Source of the DNA: Variovorax ginsengisoli
Lineage (GTDB): Bacteria > Pseudomonadota > Gammaproteobacteria > Burkholderiales > Burkholderiaceae_C
DNA length: 64,000 nt
Direction of reading: 5' to 3'
NCBI RefSeq assembly: GCF_030811835.1
Contig: NZ_JAUSRO010000019.1
Coordinates: 1-64,000, forward strand
The notes below the pieces were generated by a model, which did no database searches, was not told the origin of the DNA, and worked only from the letters and a program-made list of their open reading frames with translations. How positions within the stretch are numbered: position 1 is the stretch's first letter; each line of letters opens with the position of its first letter. Made by a program: the position numbers and the translations under genes. Below, piece by piece: positions 7,838 to 16,847 of this stretch.

Positions 7838-9369
7838 GCCCATTGCAACTTCTCGGCGCGCTCGGCGTGCCCTTTGCCCTGACGGCCCTTGGCGCCTGCA
7901 GCATTGCGCGCCCGCCCGCCATCGCCACCGCGCCCATGCCGGCCCAATGGAACGCGCCCCTGCCGGCAACTGCAGGCATTGCGCGGCCCGCCACCCACAC
8001 AGGCTCGCTGGCAGCGCTGACCGAATGGTGGCGCCAACTGGACGACCCGCTCCTGGTCGACCTGATCGCCGCAGCCCAGGACGCGAGCCCGACCATGGCC
8101 AGCGCGGCAGCGCGCATCGCCGAAGCGCGTTCGAACCGTGTGGCCACGGCATCCGCCCTCCTGCCGAGCCTGAACGGCACGCTGTCGGGCACGCGCGCCA
8201 ACACGCCGTCGAGCGGGGGCAACGGCTTTGCCGCGACCCCGATCACGACCCTGCAGGGCACCGTGCAGTCGCAATGGGAGATCGACCTGTTCGGGCGCCT
8301 GGGCGCCGATCGCGATGCGGCCGAGACCCGGCTGGCCAGTGCCGACGCCAAATGGCACGATGCCCGCGTGTCCGTGGCGGCCGACACGGCCAACGCCTAT
8401 TTCGCGCAACGCACATGCGTCCAGCAGCTCGCCGTGTCCGAGTCCGACGCCCGCTCGCGCAGCGAGACTTCACGGTTGACCGACCTTTCCGCACGCGCCG
8501 GCTTCACCGCACCGGCCGACGCGGCCCTGGCGCGCGCAAGTGCGTCCGATGCGTCGGGCCGGCTCACCCAGCAGCGCGCGCAATGCGAGGTGCAGCGCAA
8601 GTCGCTGGTGGCGCTGACCGGTCTGGACGAACGCGAACTTGCCGCCCGGCTGTCCGCCATGCCGACGCTGCAGCCATTGCCCGCGCTGCTCGCGGTGGAC
8701 GCCGTGCCCGCGGCGCTTCTGGCCCAGCGGCCCGACGTGTATGCCAGCGAGCTGGACGTGGCGGCTGCCAGCGCCGACGTCGGCTCGGCCGAGGCCGAGC
8801 GCTATCCAAGGTTGTCGCTCACCGGCTCGGTCGGCGTTTCCCAGTACCGCGTGGGCGGCTTCAGGCAGTCGCTCGACACCTGGTCGGTGGGGCCGTTGTC
8901 GCTGACCGTGCCGCTGCTCGATGGCGGCGCGCGCAAGGCCAATGCCGACGCGTCTCGCGCCCGCTATGCCGAAGCCGTGGCCGCGTATCGCAGCAACGTG
9001 CGCCAGGCGGTGAGCGAAGTCGAGCAGGCACTGGTGAACCTGCAGAGCACCGACGCCCGTGCGGGCGACGCCGATGCGGCCGTGCAGAACTACCAGGCCT
9101 CTTTCAACGCCACGCAGGCGCGCTACGACAGCGGCCTGGCCAGCCTGTTCGAGCTGGAGGATGCGCGCCGCACGCTCTACAGCGCGCAGACCGCGCGCGT
9201 CTCGCTGCAGCGTGAACGCGCCGAAGCATGGGTCGCGCTCTACCGAGCGACCGGTGGCGGCTGGACGCGCCCCGCGCAGCAAGAAGGCATCGAATCGACC
9301 GCCTCCACATCGACCTCCTCTGTGACACCTGCGAGCCAGGCCGTCCAGCAGGTCACTCAACAGCCATGA
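7834..9369 (+). CDS. RND efflux outer-membrane lipoprotein (OprM/NodT family)
   Basis: A 511-residue TolC-like outer-membrane factor. The N-terminal lipobox LGACS (Cys about residue 22) predicts lipid anchoring. Two OEP repeats follow, with the typical WWRQLDDPLLVDLIAAA entry, WEIDLFGRLGADRDAAE, RPDVYASELDVAAASADVGSAEAERYP and VSEVEQALVNLQS. It forms the exit duct of a tripartite pump with the next two gene products. Start and stop both overlap neighbours by 4 bp, so the operon is translationally coupled. The C-terminal tail is rich in Ser and Thr. Confidence 0.92.
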   Translation: MSPLQLLGALGVPFALTALGACSIARPPAIATAPMPAQWNAPLPATAGIARPATHTGSLAALTEWWRQLDDPLLVDLIAAAQDASPTMASAAARIAEARSNRVATASALLPSLNGTLSGTRANTPSSGGNGFAATPITTLQGTVQSQWEIDLFGRLGADRDAAETRLASADAKWHDARVSVAADTANAYFAQRTCVQQLAVSESDARSRSETSRLTDLSARAGFTAPADAALARASASDASGRLTQQRAQCEVQRKSLVALTGLDERELAARLSAMPTLQPLPALLAVDAVPAALLAQRPDVYASELDVAAASADVGSAEAERYPRLSLTGSVGVSQYRVGGFRQSLDTWSVGPLSLTVPLLDGGARKANADASRARYAEAVAAYRSNVRQAVSEVEQALVNLQSTDARAGDADAAVQNYQASFNATQARYDSGLASLFELEDARRTLYSAQTARVSLQRERAEAWVALYRATGGGWTRPAQQEGIESTASTSTSSVTPASQAVQQVTQQP

Positions 9370-10487
9370 AGTCCATGAAACGCTCCACCCTCGTCCTTTT
9401 GATCGCCGCCGCGCTGGCGGTCGCCGGTGTTGCCCTCTGGCTCGTTCGCGGCCACCCGGCCGAAAGCCGGTCCAAGCCGGCGCAGGCCGCGGCCGCGCCC
9501 CGGCCGACGCTGACAGTCACCGTCGCGCCGCCTGCGCACGCCGAACTGAACGTCACGCTGGCCGCCAACGGCAACATCGCCGCCTGGCAGGAGGCGGTGA
9601 TCGGCTCCGAATCGAACGGCCTGCGCCTGGGCGAGGTGCGTGTGAATGTGGGCGACGTGGTCAAGAAGGGGCAGGTGCTCGCAACATTCATTGGCGACAC
9701 GGTGCGCGCGGATGTCGCACAGGCCCGCGCCTCGCTCGCCGAAGCCCGCGCCAATGCGGCGGACGCCGCCGGCAATGCCGAGCGTGCCCGCACCTTGCAG
9801 GCCACCGGCGCACTGAGCCAGCAGCAGATCAACCAGTACCAGACCAGCGCGCAGACCGCGCAGGCGCGGGTCGAGGCGGCCGAAGCCGTGCTGGCAGCGC
9901 AGCAGGTGCGCGGGCGCAACACGCAGGTGCTGGCGCCCGATGATGGTGTGATCTCCGCGCGCACTGCCACGGTCGGCGGCGTGGTGGCCGCGGGCAGCGA
10001 GCTGTTCCGCCTGATCCGCCAGGGCCGCCTCGAATGGCGCGCCGAAGTCACCTCGGCCGAGCTGGCCCGCATCGCAGTCGGCACGCCCGCCACAGTCACC
10101 AGCGCCAGCGGCGCCCAGGTGCAAGGCAAGGTGCGCAGCGTGGCACCGACGGTCGATCCGCAGACGCGCAATGCGCTGGTATACGTCGATATCCCCAATG
10201 TGCTGCAAAGCACCGCGGTCAAGGCTGGCATGTTTGCACAGGGCGAATTCCAGCTGGGTAGAACCAGCGCATTGACGGTACCGCAGGCAGCCATCGTGCC
10301 GCGCGACGGCTTCAATCACCTGATGCTGCTGCAGCCCGACCAGCGCGTCGCGCAGTTGCGCGTGCAGACCGGCCGCCGCGTCGGGGACCGCGTCGAGATC
10401 ACCACGGCGCTGCCCGCCGATGCCAAGGTCGTGGTGCAGGGCGCCGGCTTCCTGAACGACGGCGATCTGGTGCGGGTAGCCCCATGA
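9366..10487 (+). CDS. RND efflux periplasmic adaptor (membrane fusion protein)
   Basis: A 373-residue adaptor with an N-terminal membrane anchor (about residues 5-25), a split lipoyl domain, an alpha-helical hairpin rich in Ala and Gln (ADVAQARASLAEARANAADAAGNAERA) and a beta-barrel with VRSVAPTVDPQTRNALVYVDIP. It bridges the inner-membrane RND pump and the outer-membrane factor. The ATG at 9366 overlaps the upstream stop, and the 3' end overlaps the pump gene by 4 bp. The drug or metabolite transported cannot be read from this protein. Confidence 0.92.
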   Translation: MKSMKRSTLVLLIAAALAVAGVALWLVRGHPAESRSKPAQAAAAPRPTLTVTVAPPAHAELNVTLAANGNIAAWQEAVIGSESNGLRLGEVRVNVGDVVKKGQVLATFIGDTVRADVAQARASLAEARANAADAAGNAERARTLQATGALSQQQINQYQTSAQTAQARVEAAEAVLAAQQVRGRNTQVLAPDDGVISARTATVGGVVAAGSELFRLIRQGRLEWRAEVTSAELARIAVGTPATVTSASGAQVQGKVRSVAPTVDPQTRNALVYVDIPNVLQSTAVKAGMFAQGEFQLGRTSALTVPQAAIVPRDGFNHLMLLQPDQRVAQLRVQTGRRVGDRVEITTALPADAKVVVQGAGFLNDGDLVRVAP

Positions 10488-13400
10488 ACGTTTCCGCCTG
10501 GTCCATCAGGAACCCGATTCCGGCAGTGATGCTGTTCGTGCTGCTCACCGTCGGTGGGCTGCTGTCCTTCAACGCGATGAAGGTGCAGAACTTTCCGGAC
10601 ATCGACCTGCCGACCGTCACGGTGTCCGCGGCGCTGCCGGGCGCCTCGCCGTCCCAACTCGAGACCGATGTCGCGCGCAAGCTCGAGAACGCCATCGCCA
10701 CCATCCAGGGGCTCAAGCACATCACCACCAAGGTGCAGGATGGCGCGGCCACGCTGATCGTCGAGTTCCGGCTGGAAAAGCCGGTGCAGGAAGCCGTCGA
10801 TGATGTGCGCTCGGCCGTGCAGCGCGTGCGCTCGGACCTGCCCGCCGACGTGCGCGACCCGGTGGTCACCAAGCTCGACCTGGCGGCACAGCCGGTGCTG
10901 GCCTTTACCATCGCATCCGACAGGATGGATGCCGAGTCGCTCAGCTGGTTCGTGGACAACGACGTGACCAAGAAGCTGCTGGCGTTGCCGGGCGTGGGCG
11001 CGGTCAACCGGGTGGGCGGCGTGACGCGGCAGGTGCACGTCGACCTCGACCCGGCCAAGCTGCAGGCGCTGGGCGCCACGGCGTCGGACATCTCGCGCCA
11101 GCTGCGCCAGGTGCAGACGGAAAGCGCGGGCGGCCGCTTCGACCTCTCGGGCAGTGAGCAGCCGGTGCGCACCATGGCCACCGTGCAGTCGGCCGACGAG
11201 CTGCGCACGATGCAGATTCCGCTGTCCGATGGCCGCCGCATCCGCCTCGACCAGGTCGCGCGCATCAGTGACACCATTGCCGAGCCGCGCAGCGCGGCGC
11301 TGCTCGACGGCAAGACGGTCGTCGGCTTCGAGGTCGCGCGCAGCCGCGGCGAAAGCGAAGTCGAGGTCGGCGGGCTGATCCAGAAGGCGCTGGTCGAACT
11401 GCGCACGCAGCACCCGGACATCCGCCTGACGGAGGCCTTCAACTTCGTCGACCCGGTGCAGGAGGAATACGACGGTTCGCTGCACCTGCTGTATGAAGGC
11501 GCCATCCTGGCCGTGGTCGTCGTGTGGCTGTTCCTGCGCGACTGGCGCGCGACCTTCGTCTCGGCCGTGGCGCTGCCGATGTCGGTCATTCCGGCCTTCA
11601 TCGGCATGCACCTGCTGGGCTTTTCGATCAACGTCATCTCGCTGCTCGCGCTGTCGCTGGTGGTCGGCATCCTGGTGGACGACGCCATCGTGGAGGTCGA
11701 GAACATCGTGCGGCACCTGCGCATGGGCAAGAGCCCGTACGACGCGGCGATGGAGGCGGCCGACGAGATCGGCCTGGCCGTGATCGCCACCACCTTCACG
11801 CTGATCGCGGTGTTCCTGCCGACCGCCTTCATGAGCGGCGTGGCGGGCAAGTTCTTCAAGCAGTTCGGTTGGACGGCCTCCCTCGCGGTGTTCGCCTCGC
11901 TGGTGGTCGCACGCGTGCTCACGCCGATGATGGCCGCCTACCTCATGAAGCCCATCGTCACCGCCGAGAAGGAAGCCGGCTGGATGCGCTGGTACATGCG
12001 GGCAGTGGCCTGGTGCATGACGCACCGCCTCGTCACGATGGTGCTGGCCCTGCTGTTCTTCATCGGCTCGCTGGCGATGATCCCTCTGCTCAAGACCGGC
12101 TTCATTCCGCCGGACGACAACTCGCAGACCCAGGTCTACCTCACGCTGGCGCCGGGCGCCACGCTGGCGCAGACCAGCGCCACCGCCGAGGAAACCCGGC
12201 GTCGGCTCATGCAGATCCAGCACGTGCGCAGCGTCTACACCACGGTGGCCGGCGGCAGCGCCGGCGGCGATCCGTTCGCCAGCTTCGGCACGCCCGAGAC
12301 ACGCAAGGCCACGCTCACCGTCAAGCTGGACCCACGCGGCGACCGGCCGCGCAAGCAGGTGATCGAAAACGAAATCCGCAAGGCGCTGGAGAGCCTTCCG
12401 GGCGTGCGCACCACGGTCGGCCTGGGCGGTTCGGGCGAGAAGTACATCCTGGCGCTCTCCGGCGAAGACCCGGTGGCGCTGACCACCGCGGCGCGCGCGG
12501 TCGAGCGTGATCTGCGCAGTATTCCCGGCCTGGGCAACATCACATCGACCGCCAGCCTGATCCGCCCGGAAATCGCGGTGCGCCCGGACTTCGCACGCGC
12601 GGCCGACCTGGGCGTGACGAGTTCAGCCATCGCCGAAACCCTGCGCGTGGCCACCCTGGGCGACTACGACCAATCGCTGCCCAAGCTCAACCTCGCGCAG
12701 CGCCAGGTGCCCATCGTGGTGAAGCTCGAAGACTCGGCTCGGCAAGACCTGGCGCTGCTCGAGCGCCTCACGGTGCCGGGCACGCACGGCCCGGTCATGC
12801 TGGGCCAGGTCGCCAAGCTCACGGTAGAGGGCGGTCCGGCCGTGATCGACCGCTACGATCGCTCGCGCAATGTCAACTTCGAAATCGAGCTGTCGGGCAT
12901 GGGCCTGGGCGACGCCAAGACCATGGCCATGGCGCTGCCCTCGATCGCCAAGCTGCCGCCCGGCGTGCGGGTGGCCGAGGTCGGCGATGCCGAGGTCATG
13001 ACTGAGCTGTTCGCCAGCTTCGGCCTGGCGATGCTGACCGGCGTGCTGTGCATCTACATCGTGCTGGTGCTGCTGTTCAAGGACTTCCTGCATCCGGTGA
13101 CCATCCTGTGCGCGCTGCCACTCGCACTGGGCGGCGCCTTCGTGGGCCTGCTGATCGGGCAGAAAGCGCTGTCGATGCCTTCGCTGATCGGCCTGATCAT
13201 GCTGATGGGCATCGCGACGAAGAACTCGATCCTGCTGGTGGAGTACGCGATCGTCGCGCGCCGCGGGCATGACGGCAGCGGCGGCCGCCCCGCCGTGCCC
13301 GGCATGAGCCGCTGGGACGCGCTGATGGACGCATGCCACAAGCGCGCGCGCCCCATCATCATGACCACGCTCGCCATGGGTGCGGGCATGGCGCCCATCG

Positions 13401-13582
13401 CCTTCGGATGGAGCGCAGCGGACTCGAGCTTCCGCTCGCCGATGGCCATGGCCGTGATTGGCGGGCTGATCACCTCCACCGTGCTGAGCCTGCTGGTGGT
13501 GCCCGCCGTGTTCACCTACATCGACGACGCCGAGCACTGGATCGGGCGCACGGTGCGGCGCCTGCGGGGGCTGCCGAGATGA
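10484..13582 (+). CDS. RND efflux inner-membrane pump (AcrB/HAE1 family)
   Basis: A 1032-residue transporter with the 12-TM AcrB layout: MNVSAWSIRNPIPAVMLFVLL at the N-terminus, pore-domain sequence with ETDVARKLENAIATI, and TM4 with VVGILVDDAIVEVENI carrying the two adjacent Asp residues of the proton relay. The second half repeats the pattern with LIGLIMLMGIATKNSILLVEYA. Proton-driven export of drugs, solvents or metabolites is expected. Length is normal for the family. It is the fourth gene of the operon led by the TetR gene. Confidence 0.95.
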   Translation: MNVSAWSIRNPIPAVMLFVLLTVGGLLSFNAMKVQNFPDIDLPTVTVSAALPGASPSQLETDVARKLENAIATIQGLKHITTKVQDGAATLIVEFRLEKPVQEAVDDVRSAVQRVRSDLPADVRDPVVTKLDLAAQPVLAFTIASDRMDAESLSWFVDNDVTKKLLALPGVGAVNRVGGVTRQVHVDLDPAKLQALGATASDISRQLRQVQTESAGGRFDLSGSEQPVRTMATVQSADELRTMQIPLSDGRRIRLDQVARISDTIAEPRSAALLDGKTVVGFEVARSRGESEVEVGGLIQKALVELRTQHPDIRLTEAFNFVDPVQEEYDGSLHLLYEGAILAVVVVWLFLRDWRATFVSAVALPMSVIPAFIGMHLLGFSINVISLLALSLVVGILVDDAIVEVENIVRHLRMGKSPYDAAMEAADEIGLAVIATTFTLIAVFLPTAFMSGVAGKFFKQFGWTASLAVFASLVVARVLTPMMAAYLMKPIVTAEKEAGWMRWYMRAVAWCMTHRLVTMVLALLFFIGSLAMIPLLKTGFIPPDDNSQTQVYLTLAPGATLAQTSATAEETRRRLMQIQHVRSVYTTVAGGSAGGDPFASFGTPETRKATLTVKLDPRGDRPRKQVIENEIRKALESLPGVRTTVGLGGSGEKYILALSGEDPVALTTAARAVERDLRSIPGLGNITSTASLIRPEIAVRPDFARAADLGVTSSAIAETLRVATLGDYDQSLPKLNLAQRQVPIVVKLEDSARQDLALLERLTVPGTHGPVMLGQVAKLTVEGGPAVIDRYDRSRNVNFEIELSGMGLGDAKTMAMALPSIAKLPPGVRVAEVGDAEVMTELFASFGLAMLTGVLCIYIVLVLLFKDFLHPVTILCALPLALGGAFVGLLIGQKALSMPSLIGLIMLMGIATKNSILLVEYAIVARRGHDGSGGRPAVPGMSRWDALMDACHKRARPIIMTTLAMGAGMAPIAFGWSAADSSFRSPMAMAVIGGLITSTVLSLLVVPAVFTYIDDAEHWIGRTVRRLRGLPR

Positions 13583-14046
13583 CGGCGCCTGCGCAATGCG
13601 CCGCTTCGCGACGCCCCGCCTTCCTGCTTGCCCTCGTCGGGCTGCTTGCGCTGCTGGTCTTGGGCAGTCCACGCCCAAGCCTCGCGGCCGACGCGCCACC
13701 GACCCTGGCGGCCGCCGTTCCCTCGCCGAGTTGGGGTGCCATTGCCTCGATGGCCTCTCCCACCTCGTCGGCTTACGGTTTCTCCTTCAACCAGCGCACC
13801 CGCGACGCGGCAGAACGCGCCGCCCTGGCCCAGTGCGAAAAAACCACCGGACGCGCCGGCAGTTGCGCGGTCCGCGCCTATTTCAACCGCGCCTGCGGTG
13901 CCCTGGCCGCCGGGAACTACGGCGAATGGGGCACTGGCCTGGCCGCCACGGCAGACGCCGCGGGCAAGGCGGCGGCCAGCCAGTGCGACAGCCACCTGCC
14001 GACCCAACCGTGCAAGACGCTGGTGCAGGTGTGCTCGCCGCGCTGA
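13579..14046 (+). CDS. DUF4189-domain secreted protein
   Basis: A 155-residue protein with an N-terminal hydrophobic segment (LLALVGLLALLVLG) and an apparent signal cleavage region (SLAADA). The mature part matches DUF4189: WGAIASMASPTSSAYGFSFNQ, AERAALAQCEKTTG, CAVRAYFNRACGALAAG. Several conserved cysteines suggest disulfides in the periplasm. Its ATG overlaps the pump stop by 4 bp, so it is expressed with the efflux operon although no role in efflux is known. Confidence 0.75.
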   Translation: MTAPAQCAASRRPAFLLALVGLLALLVLGSPRPSLAADAPPTLAAAVPSPSWGAIASMASPTSSAYGFSFNQRTRDAAERAALAQCEKTTGRAGSCAVRAYFNRACGALAAGNYGEWGTGLAATADAAGKAAASQCDSHLPTQPCKTLVQVCSPR

Positions 14047-14074
14047 AACCGCCGGCATCGTAGGATCGTCACCT

Positions 14075-14764
14075 ATGCGCCTGCTCCTGATCGAAGACGA
14101 AGCCGAAATGGCCGCCTGGCTGATCCGTGCGTTCAAGCAAAGCGGCTTCGTGGCCGACCATGCGCCCGATGCGGCCACGGCCGAGTCTCTGCTCGCAGTC
14201 GGCCACTACGACGCCGTGGTGCTCGACTTGCGCCTGCCCGACAAGCACGGCCTGGTGCTGCTGGCCGACTTGCGTGACGCCGGCAACCGCACCCCGGTGC
14301 TGGTGCTGACCGCGCAAGGCCTGCTGCAGGACCGGGTCAAGGGCCTGAACCTGGGCGCCGACGACTTCCTGACCAAGCCATTTGCCATCGAAGAGCTGGA
14401 GGCGCGCCTCGATGCGTTGGTACGCCGTTCTCGCGGCAACGCACATGGCATCCTGCGCTGCGGCAGCCTGACACGCACCCCCGAGAGCCGCGCATTCCTG
14501 CTCGACGGTGTGTTGCTGCCGTTGACGCCGCGCGAGAGCGCCGCGCTGTCGGTGCTGCTCGCGCGCCACGGTTCGCCGGTCGAAAAATCGCACCTCTCCG
14601 CCAAGGTCTTTCCTTCGGACAGCCAGGCGGGCCCCGATGCCATCGAGCTGGTGCTGCATCGGCTGCGCCGCAAGCTCGCCGGCGGCGACGTGCGCATCGT
14701 CACCGTGCGCGGCCTGGGCTACATGCTCGAGAGCACCGGCCATGACCCTGCCGCCACGCACTGA
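14075..14764 (+). CDS. TctD-like response regulator
   Basis: A 229-residue OmpR/TctD-type regulator. The receiver has the acidic pair in EDE at residues 7-9, phospho-acceptor D51 (VVLDLRLP) and K101 (TKPF). A winged-helix DNA-binding domain follows at about 125-220 (LTPRESAALSVLLARHG, LRRKLAG, VRGLGYML). The downstream sensor kinase gene begins inside this one (23-bp overlap). Context before tctB-tctA suggests control of tricarboxylate uptake in response to an organic acid. Confidence 0.9.
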   Translation: MRLLLIEDEAEMAAWLIRAFKQSGFVADHAPDAATAESLLAVGHYDAVVLDLRLPDKHGLVLLADLRDAGNRTPVLVLTAQGLLQDRVKGLNLGADDFLTKPFAIEELEARLDALVRRSRGNAHGILRCGSLTRTPESRAFLLDGVLLPLTPRESAALSVLLARHGSPVEKSHLSAKVFPSDSQAGPDAIELVLHRLRRKLAGGDVRIVTVRGLGYMLESTGHDPAATH

Positions 14765-16220
14765 GCCCGGCAGCCGCTTCGGCATCCGCGCGCGCCTGCT
14801 CGTGCTGCTGCTGCCTTGCCTGCTCGGCCTGCTGGCATTGGACAGCTGGAACGACTACCGTGCCTTGCGCGACCTGGCACAAGACGCCTACGACCGGGTG
14901 ATGCTGGCCTCCGCTCATGCACTGCGCCGCAGCGTGGTCGTCACCGCAGACGGCACGCTGCAGCTGGATGCGCACACGGCTCAGAGCACGGCCCGCGCGG
15001 TGCTCGACGCGATCGACGCCGACAACCAGCTGATGTCCGTCGAGCTCCTCCCACGAACCGCGGGGCAGGACCGCGCAGCAGCCGTGCCAGCCCCACGCAG
15101 GCTGCTGGGCGAGGCCGACCTGCCGCAACCGCCCGTCGACGGCTGGGCGTCGGTCGATGGTCTCTCCACGGTCTGGTATGACGCCCACCACCTCGGTCAT
15201 CCGGTGCGGGTGGTGGCGCTGCGCGGCCCGCAGGTGGACGAGCGCGGCCAGCCCTTCGACGTGCAGGTCCAGGTGGTTCAGCCGAGCCGGCCACGTGCGC
15301 GCGCCGAGGCCGACTCGCTGCGCCAGCAACTGCTGCGCGATGCGCGCATGGTGCTCATGGTGAGCCTGCTGGTCTGGCTGGGCGTGACCTGGTCGCTCAA
15401 ACCGCTCGAGCGTCTGCGCGAATCGGTGATTCGGCGCCAGGGTGGCGTCCCGGAGCCGCTGGACGTCACGGGCGTGCCCTATGAAGTGTCACCGCTGGTC
15501 ATCGCGGTGAACGCGCAGGTGGCCAGCTACCGGGAGCTGCTCGATGCGCAGTCGCAGTTCCTGGCCGACGCGTCCCACCAGCTGCGCACGCCGCTGGCCA
15601 TCATGATGACCCAGGCGGGGGTGGCGTTGCGCGAGAAAGACCCGGCGCGCCTTCAGGAAACACTGCGGGCGATACGGGCCCAGGTGGGGCGCAGCCGCCG
15701 ACTCTGCGAACAGCTGCTGGCACTGGTGCATGCGAGCGAGCGCACCCCGCCAGGGTCGGCGCCCAGCGACGTTGATCTCAACGGCATTGCGCGCGACGTG
15801 GTGGTCCAGCACCTGACGCTGGCCCATGAGAAAGACCAGGACCTGGGCTGGGCAGATGCCGGTCATGCGGTCACGGCGCAAGCCGATGGCGCCGAGCTGT
15901 ACGAGGTGCTGGCCAACCTCGTTCACAACGCGATCGTCCACACGCCCGTGGGGGGCCGCATCACCGTCGAGGCCAGCGCCGCCGACGGTCAATCGCTGGT
16001 CGAGGTGCGCGACGACGGCCCCGGCATCGCCCCGGCTCGGCGCGACGAGGTGTTCGAGCGTTTTCGGCAGCTGGCCGGCACCGCGGGCAACCACGGTGCC
16101 GGCCTGGGCCTGTCGATCGCCCGCGCTTATGCAAGGCGCAACGGCGGCGATGTCGTGCTGGCGGACGCCGGTCCGGACGGCACCGGTCTGCGTGCCATCC
16201 TGCGCCTGCCGCAGGCCTGA
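14742..16220 (+). CDS. TctE-like sensor histidine kinase
   Basis: A 492-residue kinase. TM1 is at about 18-34, a periplasmic domain of the TctE N-terminal type (2CSK_N) at about 35-195, and TM2 at about 203-218. A HisKA domain has phospho-acceptor H279 in ASHQLRTPLA, and an HATPase domain has the N box (LVHNAIVH), DDGPGIAP and GAGLGLSIARAYA. It presumably detects an extracytoplasmic carboxylate and phosphorylates the overlapping response regulator. Confidence 0.9.
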   Translation: MTLPPRTEPGSRFGIRARLLVLLLPCLLGLLALDSWNDYRALRDLAQDAYDRVMLASAHALRRSVVVTADGTLQLDAHTAQSTARAVLDAIDADNQLMSVELLPRTAGQDRAAAVPAPRRLLGEADLPQPPVDGWASVDGLSTVWYDAHHLGHPVRVVALRGPQVDERGQPFDVQVQVVQPSRPRARAEADSLRQQLLRDARMVLMVSLLVWLGVTWSLKPLERLRESVIRRQGGVPEPLDVTGVPYEVSPLVIAVNAQVASYRELLDAQSQFLADASHQLRTPLAIMMTQAGVALREKDPARLQETLRAIRAQVGRSRRLCEQLLALVHASERTPPGSAPSDVDLNGIARDVVVQHLTLAHEKDQDLGWADAGHAVTAQADGAELYEVLANLVHNAIVHTPVGGRITVEASAADGQSLVEVRDDGPGIAPARRDEVFERFRQLAGTAGNHGAGLGLSIARAYARRNGGDVVLADAGPDGTGLRAILRLPQA

Positions 16221-16424
16221 AGCTCGCCTGCCGGCCGGTGCCCCTGCGGCAGCCGGCACGTGAGTGATAGTACGTATTCGCAGCCCTGCGGGCCCGAACG
16301 AAAGCAGATTGGAAGCATCGCTGCCTACGATCCGCGCCAGCCGGCACAGCCGTCGGCGCTATCAAAAGGAGACCCGCATGCCCGCCTGCCCTTCGTCCAC
16401 CCTGCGCACGCGGAGGTGTTCCGC

Positions 16425-16847
16425 ATGAACAATCGCAATTTCATCCGGGGCATCTTCCTGATGGCCATCGCCGCACTCTTCGGCGGCGTGGCGACCAACT
16501 ACAGCATCGGCTCCTTCAGCCGCTCCGGCCCCGGGCTGTTCCCGATCATGGTGAGCTCCTTCCTGTTCCTGATCGGGCTGATCACCGCAGTGCGGTCGTT
16601 CTTCGTCGAACGGCTGCCGGTGGACTACAACGTCAAGAACATCGCCATCATCCTGACGAGCCTGGTCGGCTTCGCCGTCATCTCGGAGCACGTCAACATG
16701 ATCCTGGCCATCGTGTTCATGGTGTTCGTGTCCACGTTCGCCGGCACCTCGTATTCCGTGGTGCGCAACATCAAGATCTCGATCGGCCTGGTGGCCGTCG
16801 CTTTCGCCTTCAAGAACCTTCTCGGCCTGAACCTGCCGCTCTACTGA
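16425..16847 (+). CDS. Tripartite tricarboxylate transporter small membrane subunit TctB
   Basis: A 140-residue protein with four predicted TM segments, consistent with TctB (DUF1468). N-terminal NFIRGIFLMAIAALFGGVA and SRSGPGLFPIM are typical. The ATG at 16425 follows CGGAGG at optimal spacing; longer in-frame extensions lack membrane character. It is immediately followed by tctA (stop and start share one base, TGATG). There is no tctC gene beside this pair. Confidence 0.88.
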   Translation: MNNRNFIRGIFLMAIAALFGGVATNYSIGSFSRSGPGLFPIMVSSFLFLIGLITAVRSFFVERLPVDYNVKNIAIILTSLVGFAVISEHVNMILAIVFMVFVSTFAGTSYSVVRNIKISIGLVAVAFAFKNLLGLNLPLY

